Positions 53,057 to 63,903 of a DNA stretch of 64,000 bases are shown one piece after another. The notes below the pieces were generated by a model. It was not told the origin of the DNA and did no database searches. It saw only the letters and a list, made by a program, of their open reading frames with translations. Source of the stretch: Rhizoctonia solani (Eukaryota; Basidiomycota; Agaricomycetes; Cantharellales; Ceratobasidiaceae); the NCBI RefSeq assembly GCF_016906535.1, contig NC_057373.1, forward strand, positions 1,922,001 to 1,986,000, written 5' to 3'. The translations under genes and the position numbers were made by a program. Numbering within the stretch: position 1 is the first letter of the stretch; every line of letters starts with the position of its first letter.

Positions 53057-54531
53057 AAGGGATGATGATCATGCGTTTGCAAATGGCTCTTCCCCTCATG
53101 ACCTGGCAGTGTATCGGGAAAGTGTACCCGCATGGACTACCCTTTGTAGAGAGCATAGAACGTTTGGAATTTGCACAGATCGTACATGTACAACGTGGGT
53201 TGGAGCCAGGAAGGGGGGTGTAAAAATGAATGACAGCCTGTGCTGGCATCTTGGATAGAAGCTGGATTTGCACATGTTCTCAATTGAACTCTCGAGTGTC
53301 ACTATCACGCAACAAGACGTTTGAAGGTCATTAACACAAATGTTTTCATTGCGTACACACTACAATAAGAAACTCTGCTGCTCCTACGCATTCAACGCAG
53401 ACCCAGTTCAATCAATTAACCAACAAAACCGCAACGAAACCCAATTAATCTCGTCTATAATGAATAAAGCGTGCGAGTCCAGACTCCACGGTCCTGTGCT
53501 CCCTATTCGAAACCAATGCCGATTCCCAATAATGATAATGGTGGTACACCAAACGAACGTCAGGAAGCATAAGGGAATAGCACGATTCGAGCAGGAGGCA
53601 TAAGAAACGCGAAGCAGTGACGATGCGAGAGAGTGTGTTGACGTGCGGTGTAGATAAAAATGCGAGCGAGGTTGCGAAATGCGATGGTTCTGGTATACGG
53701 GACGATGCGAGGGTGCCGGGAGTCGGAAGGTGATGGTGGTGTCGGAGGTCCGGTGGGGGGTATCCGGGGTGTGTGGGATAGACAAGGTAGGGAGATAGAG
53801 GAAAAGGGAGTGGAGTGGGAGCGGGGAGGGACACACAAGGTGTGACAGGAAATAAAGAACGTGCAGAGAATAAAAAAGATGAAGGCTTGTACATATGGCA
53901 AAAGCAGGGCAGGAGGACACGTTGCAGTGACGTAAGATCATGCACCGGACCGCCGCAAAATGGCATATACTGAGAAAAAGACTATAGAAAGAGTGTTCGC
54001 TTCGACCCGAACCCAAACCGGAACATGAGAGCATGCTGATTGAGAGCGAGACAGATGTGGTGAGAATACAATGATGCAAAAACGAGCACGAGATAAGAGA
54101 CAATAAGTAAATAGACAGAGAAGAACACCAAGGGCCAGGGGAGGCATAGGCGAGGGGGCCGATCGGCGGCAAGAGGGCCATTTTCTATAATTTCACAACC
54201 GATGGCGAGGGGAGAAACGAGTCCATATAGAGCATAAGGTCGGAGGTCGGAGGGTACCCAGAGGAGTTGGAAGGAAAAGGTAGCCCAAAAAGGAAGTCGG
54301 CGAACTCGGTCGGAGTAGTTTGAGGGTTGCGCCGAGGGGAGGGGGAGAGAGGGTGATGAAAGATTGATGTAACAGTAAAAACGATCCAGCCGGTTGTAGT
54401 AAAGTACTTTAACACTATTAATCGATAAGTTAGGGCCACGGGCGAAACAAGTCCTACACACCTAGTTTAAAAGAAACTAGATCAAGTCAGAACAGGGAGA
54501 AAAAAAAGAAGAAAAAAAGTCCAAGCACACC
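53057..54531. other. 1.5 kb convergent intergenic region, strand-asymmetric
   Basis: Between the stops of MFS copy 2 and the decapping-activator gene. From about 53600 to 54520 the minus strand is C/T-rich, producing a spurious 257-codon open frame. It is best explained as a long 3' UTR of the minus-strand gene; no RNA gene recognised. Confidence 0.4.
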
Positions 54532-55472
54532 TTAAAACCCAGTCAAGAACGAAGGTGCGGGGAGCATGGTGGGATCAGGGCCATTTTGGAACCTGCCGCC
54601 AGCGTAGACCTTGTCGCCACCGCGGTTGCGGAAGAGAACAGGCATGTCCTGAGGCTCGTCCTCGGGCTCGTCGAGGGAGAGATTGAAGAGGGCCTCGGAG
54701 GGGGAGCGTGCGTGGACAGGACGAATGGGGAAGCCGCTGGCCAGAGGAGCCGTGAGCGGGCCCTTGGAGGGCTCACGCACACGGCGGGGCGAAGGGGAGG
54801 GAGGGGTGTCCTTTTGCTGCTCTTCACGCCCATTGCCCGTCAGAGTCCGGCGCATGCGAGCAGGAATGGATTGGGACATGGGCGGGGTAGCCAGAGGGGC
54901 CGAGCGGGACAGACCCGTCGGGTGGGAGGCAGAACTCGAGAGCTGCGGAACCGGGACCGGTGCAGACCCCGCGGTGCTTACGGCGGCACAAAGGGCCGGA
55001 GTGGACTTGGTAAAACCGCGGCGGTGCTTAGCCAAGCGGCCAGATGGCTTTTGCAGCTGGGGAGCAGGAGTAGGGTCAGACTCGGGCGAGGGAGTCTGGC
55101 GAGCACGCGACGGATTGCGGCGCTTGGGGGCAGCAGGAGACCCATTTGGAGATTGTTTTTCGGCATTCTGGCGTCTGCCACGGGGCTTGGACGGCGTCTC
55201 GTGCTCTTCGTCCGACGAAGGCCTCGAGCGTGGTTTGCGCGATTTTTCAGACTTGGGTGTCGCCGAGGGAGCCGCGGGGACTGCACTCGCCGTCGCCTTG
55301 CGTTGTCGCGGGCTTGGCGCTGGGCGTTCACAGGCTTCGAGAGTGTGATGATCCCCGGTGTGCGTGTCTTGGCCGGCGTAAGCAGTGCCGCGGGAGGTGC
55401 TGCAGAGTGACGGCTCTGCTGGAACGTCGGGTGGAAGCCTACGGGAAGGGTTTGGATCGCAACGGCTGACAT
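54532..55472 (-). CDS. Probable mRNA decapping activator with C-terminal PNRC/Edc1 motif
   Basis: Start MSAVAIQTLPVGFHPTFQQ at 55472, then KTRTPGIITLSKPVNAQR followed by ARDNARRRR. The body is disordered and rich in Ser, Pro, Arg and Lys (SEKSRKPRSRPSSDEEHE, PKRRNPSRARQTPSPES). The C-terminus (54547-54606) follows YAGxxFxxxPxPxxLPxPSF, the short linear motif of the PNRC/Edc1 family that binds Dcp1 and activates decapping. The N-terminal part and the rest lie in different frames. They can be joined only by a 35-nt GTGCAG...CCAAG intron (about 55250-55285) or by an indel in this GC-rich stretch. About 300 residues. Function is inferred from the C-terminal motif alone. Confidence 0.75.
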
Positions 55473-55806
55473 GCTGGTCGATAGAGGATAGTCGATACGG
55501 ATATTCAAGAGTATAGGGAAGTGGTAAAGGGAGGAGCCACTGGGGCAAATGCGAACGGGGGTGCGAGGAGTGTCGGTTGAGGCGGGAAGGAACAAGCGGG
55601 CAAATGAACAACTCGCTTCACTTTGCCCTTGTTTGGCCCTCACTTCCGTGGAGCGGCCCTGTTCGGGGACCCTGGCAAGATCGACATCTCATCCCCCGGA
55701 CACCACTCCCATTCTCAGAACACACCAGAACACACGGCACCATTCGGCAAACACTGCATTACAACTCCAATTACATTTTCCGTACCCCTCCTATCATGCC
55801 CCACTC
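55473..55806. other. Intergenic between KGD2 3' end and the decapping-activator 5' end
   Basis: 334 bp with several C-rich tracts; promoter and leader of the minus-strand gene at 55472. Nothing else seen. Confidence 0.4.
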
Positions 55807-57717
55807 TCATGGTGCCAGAAGCATCTTGCGCGGATCCTCGATGTACTCCTTTACTCGCACTGCAACGCCAGATCAGTCAGCACTCCAATCCGTCCCCCGC
55901 TCCATCCACCCCCCCCTGCTCCAACTCACCCAGGAACGTAACAGCCTCTCGTCCATCCAGCAACCGATGGTCGTAGGTCAACGCAACAACCATAATGGGT
56001 CGAATTTCAATTTTCCCGTCCACAACCACAGGCCGATCCTTGATCGCATGCATTCCTGGGCCAGACCGCTCCGTCAGTTTCTTTTCTCGCGTGGCCAGCC
56101 CTCCCACCCCACATCACCGCGCTGCATACACGACCCACTTACCCAACACGGCCGCTTGAGGAAGGTTAATAATCGGAGTCCCAAACAGGCTCCCAAACAC
56201 ACCGCCGTTCGAACTGAGTTGAGAGGTCACCCGGTTACACAATGACGTCTCCATTAGGATTGGCATTCGCACTCACATTGTGAACGTTCCTCCGGCCATA
56301 TCCTCGAGCGTCAGCTTGTTGTCCCGCGCCTGCCCATCCATACCAGGTCAGTACCCTGCCCATCTACTCCAGGCACCAGCACAACACACCTTCTTGCCCA
56401 ATGCGGAAATCTCACGTTCAATCTCGACAAAGTTCATTGTCTCGGCGTTGCGAACCACAGGTGTGACTAGGCCCTTGGGAGTCGCGACCGCAACGCTCAG
56501 ATCGACATAGTCCCGATACACAATATACTCATCCTCGATGCTCGCATTCGCTACCGGAATTTCCCGTAGCGCGAGACAGCATGCCTTGGCAAACGCACTC
56601 ATAAACCCAAGCTTCACGCCTTGCTTGTCTAGCACTTCATCCTTGTACTTCTTCCTCATCTCCATCAGCGAACCCATGTCGATTTCGTTGAATGTCGTCA
56701 GCGACGCGGCCGCATTCTGAGATTGTTTCAGACGCTCGGCGATCCGCAGGCGCATGCGGTTCATCTTGACCTAGTTTTTTGTTCCGCATGGGTTAGAGAT
56801 AAATGCTCGTTCGCTTGCCAATCCCAACTCTCGTCTCGTACGCACCCTGGTCTCGCCGCGCGATCCGGCCACAGGCTTCGGTGTCTCATACTCTTTCTTG
56901 TCCTCCTTCTTTTCTTTCTTCTCCTTCTTGTCCTCTTTCTTTTCACTCTTTTCCTCCTTCTTGCTCTCCTTGACCTCTTCTTTTCTCTTTAGGCGGGGCA
57001 GGCGCAGGTTCGGACTCTTCCTTGGGAGCAGGCTTGGACTCTTCAGCTGCCGGCTCGGGCTTCTTTTCCTCCTTTGGGGCCTGCGACGATGCTGCTCAAG
57101 CCATTTAGCACTATACTACACCTACCCAAATAAATCCTACTCACATGCACCCCCTTCACCCGGCTCGATCCGAAACATATCTGCACCAACAGTCACCGTA
57201 TCTTCCTCATTGAACAGCAGCTCGACAATCTTCCCAGACATCGGTGCATTCACCGTCACATCGATCTACCACAAACATGAGACAAATGCGGATCAGGGGC
57301 CCGCAACCCTTTTAATCACGCACGCACCTTGTCAGTTTCGATCGTCGCAACTTCGTCATCCTGGTTGACCGTGTCCCCAACCTGTTTACTCCATTGCTTG
57401 AGTGTACCCTCGGTAATCGATTCAGCCATTTGTGGAACTTTGATGGTTTCGGGAGCTACGAAATTGTGATACCCAATGCATTGTTAATTCCTAGTAATCT
57501 ACGTTTGAATGTAAAACTTACCAAGAAGCCTCACGCCCGTATGGAACATCTGCGCACGACGCAGCGCAGCCATACTCCTACATGCCCACAGCCATGCACG
57601 TTGAGAGATCCCATCACAATCCTAGGTTTAGGCACACAAGCACACTCACGCCCTGGACGAAACGGCCACCCCCATCCTCCTCGAAGCGAGCAAACCCAAC
57701 TGCCGAGCAGCAATCAT
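55807..57717 (-). CDS. KGD2: 2-oxoglutarate dehydrogenase E2 (dihydrolipoyl succinyltransferase)
   Basis: Mitochondrial TCA-cycle enzyme. The presequence [20 protein letters not shown] is split by an intron from [18 protein letters not shown]. The lipoyl domain reads [18 protein letters not shown] and [20 protein letters not shown], with the lipoylated Lys in ETDKID. A Pro/Glu/Lys-rich linker follows. The catalytic domain gives [72 protein letters not shown], and the active-site [12 protein letters not shown], ending [13 protein letters not shown] at 55807. Within the linker near 56975-56990 the frame changes by one base beside an A4 run (minus strand) with no convincing intron. No E3-binding domain, as usual for this enzyme. 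A CACGTG lies at 57823-57828. Confidence 0.93.
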
Positions 57718-60700
57718 TTTTCTTCTCAGTAAGAACAAAACAGGTTCCGAGACAGGACAAGGCAAAAGTGTGAGATTGTCGCACGGATTGAGACGGTGAC
57801 GCGCGCGAAGGGATTGGCCAAGCACGTGCAAATTTAAATTTGCCACACTTTTTTTTGGTCTTTCTCTCTCTTCCTCTCCCAGGCGAGAGTCGGGTAGTTT
57901 TTCTTGGGCTGTCTTGTGACTGGTTCGTCGGATAATGTTCCTGTATGCGCCGAAGTCGGGACTTGGGTTGCGGATATATTCAGTAGTAGCGATCTGGCGT
58001 GCCCCTTATCCAAATGCGCATATGTATAGGGCTCAGGTAATACATGAGTTCCCCCGCTTGGATCTCTAGTCCCCCCCCCTTCTTCGTCCATTCTCACATA
58101 CTGCCACACTAAGCGCCGAATTCTCTCAGAAAGGGACCGCTTGAGAAGATTGGACATGCGGCACGAGGGCCTACAGTTGGCGTGAGCCCAGCAACTTTAC
58201 TCCCCACCGGTCCTATTCGGCCGCCGGATCCTGCGAGGATGTAACACCTCTTGCGTTCGGTGTTGGCCCCTTGTTTAATTGTCTAAGCCACCGGTTGAAC
58301 ATGATGGGCTGATGTTTCTTTGGTTTCGTGGATTGAATCCGAGTTGTCCGTGTTTGGATAGTTGGGGAGGCGGAGTTTCTTTTGAGTAATGGAGTATCCA
58401 TGTGTTCCTGAGTTTTTGGAATGTGCACTACCATATGTTCTAATGAGTGACCGAGAGGATGAACAGAAATACGATGCGTATCGTTTTGCTATATTGCTAC
58501 AACTTGGATAGCCAGGAGTCGAATGGCTGCCCTGCGGACGCACCATACAGCACCAAAAGTCCATATCGTACATTGAATTAGTAGATCTGGAATTCCTGGT
58601 CGAACATGCATATATAGGGGTTGGCCGATAAGGCAGCCATTGCGTAGTATTACGTCTCAGTTGCTGATCAGTCGATTGGTCGAGAACAGCCTGGAGCGCA
58701 TTGATGATTTGAACGTAGCTGCTCATACTTGCATCGCTTAGAGTTTGTTTATATGAGCAGAGCGCATCGGGGATCAAAGAGATTACCCACGAGCGGGGAA
58801 CTTATGATCAGGTTAATATCAAAGTCTTCATTGCACCAGCGAATGCGCGCTGAGCCTCAAGTGTAGCATTTCCTGTTTAGTCTTGAGTTTGATATAATGC
58901 GCAAACCATTCCTTAGTACCAGTATGGCTACAAGTAATGGCAGTGGGTTTCTATCAACCGCAGTAGTATTCGCGTAGCCACTGGATCAGAGGGTTGAGAG
59001 CCCTTGCTTGTCCTACATGGGATACGCAGCATTGGACCTGTGGTGATGATCGCTGTTCAAATGCAGTAAGACTCAGAAGATTACCTGCCGTCATTTTTTG
59101 GGGTGGCTATCCAGTGGCACCGAAAGCTTGACCCCTGAAACATGTTCTCGTGAGAAACTTTATTATTCTAGAGCCGTATACTCCGAGGGGCTTCCTTGTG
59201 TTGAAATCGGGCCTTGAGGGGATTCGAGAATATGATAAGTGGGCCGTAAAAGAATACAGCGGCCCGATGCCCGCTCCGTGTGATTGGTAAATCTAAGTAG
59301 TTAGTGATGTCAATCTCACCACTTTGGGCGAACTGAAGGGTTCTACCAGATAGCTAGCATCAGGAGCACTGAACTTATGTAAAGTCTGCCGTGGAACCTT
59401 TGCATTACCCTTTCCTATCTGAGAGTACTACGGTTGCGTCTGCAGGCATTTAAAGTAGAAATTTCTTCTTCCCGATGGTAATTAGTGAAGCCCATAAGTC
59501 ACTTTTAACGAATCATTCTTTTGCTGTGGTATTTCTTCCCCGCCTCGAGGTTCAATTTTAAATTCTTGCTTTCTGCACGCTGACACCTATACCATCGTTC
59601 GCATACATAGATAAGTTCGGAGGTAGGCACTTGATTGTTAGTTTATGGGCTCCACAACCAATTTCCCTCAATGGTTCAACAAAGGGCCAGTCGGCTTTTG
59701 CACGGTAGCGTGTCTAGGGGGCTGCAGAAAGCTAGTGATAGTGGTGTCCTGGTTCAAGTCTTGGAGTCTTTGGCTTTCATGATGTCTTTCCCCTCGTTGA
59801 ATGATATCTGATCGTTGACGCTGTAGATGATTTGCTATGCATTAGTGTAATGTGGACTATTTACAGACTACCCGATAGATTCTAGTCTGTTCTAATGAGT
59901 GCGTTTTGTCGTAAAATTCTAAGCACGTTCAAACTTGGGCGAATACCAGTATGCTATACGTTATGTATAAATATACAATACCTATATGATTTCAATTCGA
60001 AAGTTCCAGGGGATTGTAAGGATCACGTTAGTTGTACACGTCTATCAATGTAGCTTCTGCAAGAGCCGTCGGAGCGTCGTAAATTCTACATAGCAGATAA
60101 ATGCAAATAGTTATACCAACAACTTTAAGAGACTGCATGTATACGCTTGACGAAACGCAAGCGTGCTATATAAGCACTGCACTGGGTGTAGCTGCGGGGG
60201 GAAGTCAAGGACTGAGAATGAGGTCGTTGCTGGTTATGTCCATAAGAAGATAAAATACTCCGATAAATCCAATTACGAGGGAAATTCCGGCTCTGCACAC
60301 GAACGGCTAGAGTGCTCAATCCGGGGACAGATCTCTGGAACAGCCACCTGAATCCGAATATATAGCTAGCTGGATACTGAGGGGCTTCACCATGCGACCT
60401 TGCACATGCCCAGCAAGCTCTGGGTGTGCGCCCGTCGGAAGTTTTGTTTCCCCTGGTTGTCTAATCGTTGTTCGTGTACGAGGCTCCACTCATGTCTCCG
60501 TGTGGCGGCTATCCCGCGACCTGCCCTGTATGGGCCGTTAGGCTTTTGGGGAGGCGCGGGCGGTCGGTCGCGGCTCAGCGGTCTTGGAAACAGGGTCGTT
60601 GAACCGTGGTTGACTGCCCGCGCGTCCTTGGTCCTGGGGCACTTGATTCTCGATGCCCATGGTGCTATTGTTGAGGTGAGGAGACCACCAATGAAGCTAT

Positions 60701-61465
60701 AGCAAACGGTTCGCATGTTTAATTTTTGGGACATTTGTCACCTCGTGATGACTGTGGGCTTGAATTATTGGCATCATGTAACTTTTGCACTTGTATTTTG
60801 GCATGCGTGTCATCATAAGTTAGTACTAATCAAGTCTCATTACCATACGCCGGACATTTCCCGAAAATCCAAACGCTTTAACAATAAATGCTTATTATCA
60901 TATGTCGAGCAAGATCCTCGAGATATACGCCGTCGATAATGTGGCTAGGGGTGGCTACGTGCATCACGCGGTGCAATCAACCCGTCATTTACCCGAGCTC
61001 CAAAGCGGAAATTTCTATGGAGGTTCGATAATGCTGTAAACCTTATCGATGACTCTAGACCTACTATGGCCGCAGGCCCGTCCTTGTGAAATAGCGTCTT
61101 TGTCTGTCGAACCGAAATCCTTGGGTCTTCACCAGCCTTATTGACTTTGGATGTGCACGGGCCACCAGGATCTCATATCTAATGGTGTGGTCAATGCCTT
61201 TTGTTGCTTCAGCCCAACATTGGGCCCCCATTCCGTCAGGGCTTGGGGAGGGTGCCAATGCAATTTGTAGTGGCACCCAAGGGCCCACTTTACTCTGCGG
61301 TAGTGTTTGCGTATGAGGATCAGGTTTCTCCACTGATTTATCACGTACTAGCCTGTCTATTCAGGCCGCCGTACGATCTTTCGCATGTTTGGGATCCGCT
61401 AATGGCGTGATTACATTCATCCTGGTATGCTGGTTTGATTACCACCTTACCAGGCGGCGTCCGTT
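57718..61465. other. 3.7 kb region with no recognised gene
   Basis: The first ~150 bp is the KGD2 promoter (CACGTG at 57823-57828). Beyond that I find no splice-compatible exon set with known motifs on either strand. Longest frames are a 164-codon minus-strand ORF at 58283-58777 and overlapping 100-115 codon ORFs on both strands at 60387-60734; none has a recognisable domain. A tRNA-like B-box near 59748 lacks the remaining tRNA structure. Decayed mobile DNA is possible but not shown. Confidence 0.4.
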
Positions 61466-61589
61466 CCCCCTAAATGGGGGGATTCGACTGCCAGGGGCCC
61501 GAGGATGTCGCATAGGAGGGGTTGCGGGACGAGCCAAGAGGGGCTCAAGCATAGCGCCGGTACGCTAGCCAAGGTCTGGAGAGCCTTGG
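61466..61589. repeat. Cluster of four short hairpins
   Basis: Four consecutive inverted repeats within 124 bp: CCCCC-taaat-GGGGG (61466-61480), GAGCC-aagagg-GGCTC (61531-61546), TAGCG-ccggta-CGCTA (61552-61567) and CCAAGG-tctggagag-CCTTGG (61569-61589). The segment is much richer in G+C than its flanks. It may be a structured RNA, a transposon terminus or chance; identity unknown. Confidence 0.5.
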
Positions 61590-61834
61590 TACCAACGCAC
61601 CACAATTTTTGGAACTTTTCAAGTTGAATGAAGTTTTCAATAAGCTGTCATAAGTTATGTTTTTTTGGGATTATGTACATGGCTAGCATCTTATGCTATA
61701 ACAGTGTCGTGCTATAATATATTGAGTCAATCCCAATGGGACCTGGTACTTTACAGTTTCTTGAAATTGGTCACGGTCATGTGCGATTGGCTAAGAAAAA
61801 GTGATCGACCTCAAACAAACACCCAGCCCTCAAA

Positions 61835-63066
61835 ATGTCCTTGCGCATTCTTCGTTCTGCATCTTCAATAATAGCTCGCATTAGTGCACCAAGAATTGCG
61901 CCACGTGTTGTCCAAAGCGCACTGTCTCGCACATGCTTCGCATCACATCTTGGTACACCCACCATGAGGGCGTTTGGTACCACCGCCTGGAGACTTAGTC
62001 AAGGGGAAAGTGAGTAACTTCATGCCCGTAAGGAATGAATACTAAGCATTTTGTGCTTCAGCGGATCTCTCGCTTAGTCAAAAGTTACACGAGGAGATAA
62101 ACTTTGAGCTTCAGGCGGCAAAGGCTAATGCAGAAGTTCCAGCTTTTTTAAAAGAATTTCAATCTAGTGGAATTTGGAAGGTAGAGCACTTGCGACTTTC
62201 AAGTTTATTTATTAACTCTTTATTCATGGGGTAGATTGAAGACCTAGAGGGACATGATGAAGTTGCACTCGAGCGGACGTTCGGAAATGAGACGTGCGTC
62301 ATCTACTGGGACTGCATATGATGCAGCGTATTTATCGCGAGTTCTGTAGTATTCGGGTATTGTTCTCCATCGCTGATATTGATGCACCACAAGACCCGGC
62401 ATTCGAGGATGCGGAGGGAGCTGATGAGCAGGATGCTCCGATACCAATGCCTCCTATCCGTTGCTCTATAATCATCACCAAGGTAGGTACTCCTGCCACC
62501 CTCAATCTTGCTGTTATGTGTATAAGGGCCAAACCTCACGGCGCAAGAATGTTTGCTTGAATGCGGCATTGCTCCCACGCATAGAATTAATTTTCTTACC
62601 ATGGCCTATCTATTCATTTAGGGTTCAGATCAAGGTGCACTTTCGATTGATGCATTGGCGCAAGATGGCGCGATAGTTGTCGACAATATCTCCTTCTATA
62701 CAAATGCAAAACTTGCGACAGAGTTGACCTCCGAGGCCGACTGGAAGCGCCGAGGTCTCTACATCGGGCCTCAGGTAAGACTTTTTCTCCCATCCGGTTA
62801 TCAACTTGTGCAGACAGTGCTTTAAAGTTCGATCATCTCGATACGAATGTCCAGGAGGAGTTCGAACGGTACCTTGATGAAAGGGGCATTGGTGGAGATT
62901 TAGCACTTTTTGTGCCGGATTATGCCGAATACAAAGAGCAAAAAGTGGGTCCAGAATCGCAGTCGTGTGATCCTTTACGTCGACCGAGGGCAGTTTAACA
63001 CTAACTCCACCACGTTAGGAATATGTCAAATGGCTACAGAACGTCAAGTCGTTCATCGACGTCTAA
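61835..63066 (+). CDS. MAM33: Mitochondrial matrix acidic protein MAM33/p32
   Basis: Start MSLRILRSASSIIARISAPR gives a long basic presequence without acidic residues, ending near RAFGTTAWRLSQGE. After introns the mature part reads DLSLSQKLHEEINFELQAAK, PAFLKEFQSSGIWKIED, VALERTFGNET, IRVLFSIADIDAPQDPAF, MPPIRCSIIITKGSDQ, DGAIVVDNISFYTNAK, DWKRRGLYIGPQ, FDHLDTNVQEEFERYLDERG, and the C-terminus EYVKWLQNVKSFIDV at 63066. The final LDTNVQEEF...YLDERGI...DYAEYKEQKEYVKWL helix pair is the family hallmark. The protein forms acidic doughnut trimers in the matrix and supports mitochondrial translation and respiration in other fungi (family knowledge). Confidence 0.93.
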
Positions 63067-63531
63067 ACTCCACTTGGATTGACTTTCATATCATGCATTT
63101 CGAATCAATGAATCAATTATCACACCTCTACCATGTGACCCTGCAATATTACCGCAAGTCACGTACAGTGCAGGACCTGGTCCACAAATGTTATTCCTCC
63201 CCAACCATTTTGATCGTAGAAGAGGGAAGAGTGGCTAATATGGCTGAGAACCTAACCTTCAGAGTTCGGGTACGTTCGAGGAGCTTCTTCACAGTCCGAC
63301 AGGCGCCTGCGCAGTCGTAGCGACGTGGCCAGATTCCCTTATTCAGGCCCAGTCGGTCATGTGACTCTCAGTCACCGCCCCAAGCATAACGGGCCGAGGT
63401 GCGTGAGTATATAACAAAGGAGATGGTGTCTCCTGTTCTGTCAGGCCTCCACCCCATCCCCATATTATTGAGTTATACCGCCTACTGTCCATACATTCTC
63501 TCCCTATTACTAGTTTACAACCCTCGTCATC
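63067..63531. other. Intergenic upstream of the 4E-BP-like gene
   Basis: 465 bp; promoter and leader of the gene at 63532, with a T/C-rich stretch just before its start. No gene seen. Confidence 0.4.
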
Positions 63532-63903
63532 ATGTCGTCCGTCTCCATTCCTATCTCTGGTGCCTCTGCTACCGTTACTTCAAATCTGTCTACCCCGGCA
63601 TCTAGCCCTGGGAGCCCTTTTGGTATGTTTATCGACTTGCTAATTAAGCATATATCTAATATCCGCGTGTACTCAGGTTTATTGATTTACACTCGTGAAG
63701 AGCTTCTGAGCCTTGCCTCCTCCCCATTAAGTCAAACTCCACCCGACAGCGCGGCCTTTAGCGATTTTCCTACCTCTATTCTTCGCACAAGAGGAAATGG
63801 GCTTTCTAATACCGCCTCAAACGATGCCAAAGACGACTCGGACAAGGAGGAAGCAGCTCCTGGATTGAGCACGTCTCAGCAATTTGAACTTGAGCTGGAA
63901 TAA
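63532..63903 (+). CDS. Small eIF4E-binding protein (4E-BP-like), 105 aa
   Basis: Two exons separated by a GTATGT...CTCAG intron: MSSVSIPISGASATVTSNLS then TPASSPGSPFG, joined to LLIYTREELLSLASSPLSQ. YTREELL (Tyr at about residue 35) matches the eIF4E-binding motif Y-x4-L-hydrophobic exactly. The rest is polar and probably disordered, with PPDSAAFSDFPTSILRTRG in the middle and an acidic tail (KDDSDKEEAAP) ending FELELE. Small size, disorder, many Ser/Thr-Pro sites and one central motif are the plan of 4E-BP and Caf20-type repressors, which compete with eIF4G for eIF4E. Binding itself is inferred from the motif. Confidence 0.78.
   Translation: MSSVSIPISGASATVTSNLSTPASSPGSPFGMFIDLLIKHISNIRVYSGLLIYTREELLSLASSPLSQTPPDSAAFSDFPTSILRTRGNGLSNTASNDAKDDSDKEEAAPGLSTSQQFELELE

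Noticed and set aside
53408..54181. 257-codon minus-strand ORF between convergent genes
   Set aside because: Composition dominated by Leu, Ser, Pro and Cys from a C/T-rich strand; no conserved motif; best read as 3' UTR.
54586..55410. 274-codon plus-strand ORF opposite the decapping-activator gene
   Set aside because: Shadow of the minus-strand coding sequence; Gly/Arg-rich composition is the mirror of its Pro/Ser/Arg codons.
58283..58777. 164-codon minus-strand ORF
   Set aside because: No domain, Ser/Tyr/Arg scatter typical of chance frames, no neighbouring exons.
59695..59710. CRISPR arrays, bacterial operons or phage genes
   Set aside because: None seen anywhere; spliced genes throughout show a eukaryotic nuclear sequence. 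Coordinates are nominal.
59690..59775. tRNA-like B-box (GGTTCAAGTC) near 59748
   Set aside because: T-stem has a mismatch, no matching acceptor stem or clear A-box, no anticodon arm found.
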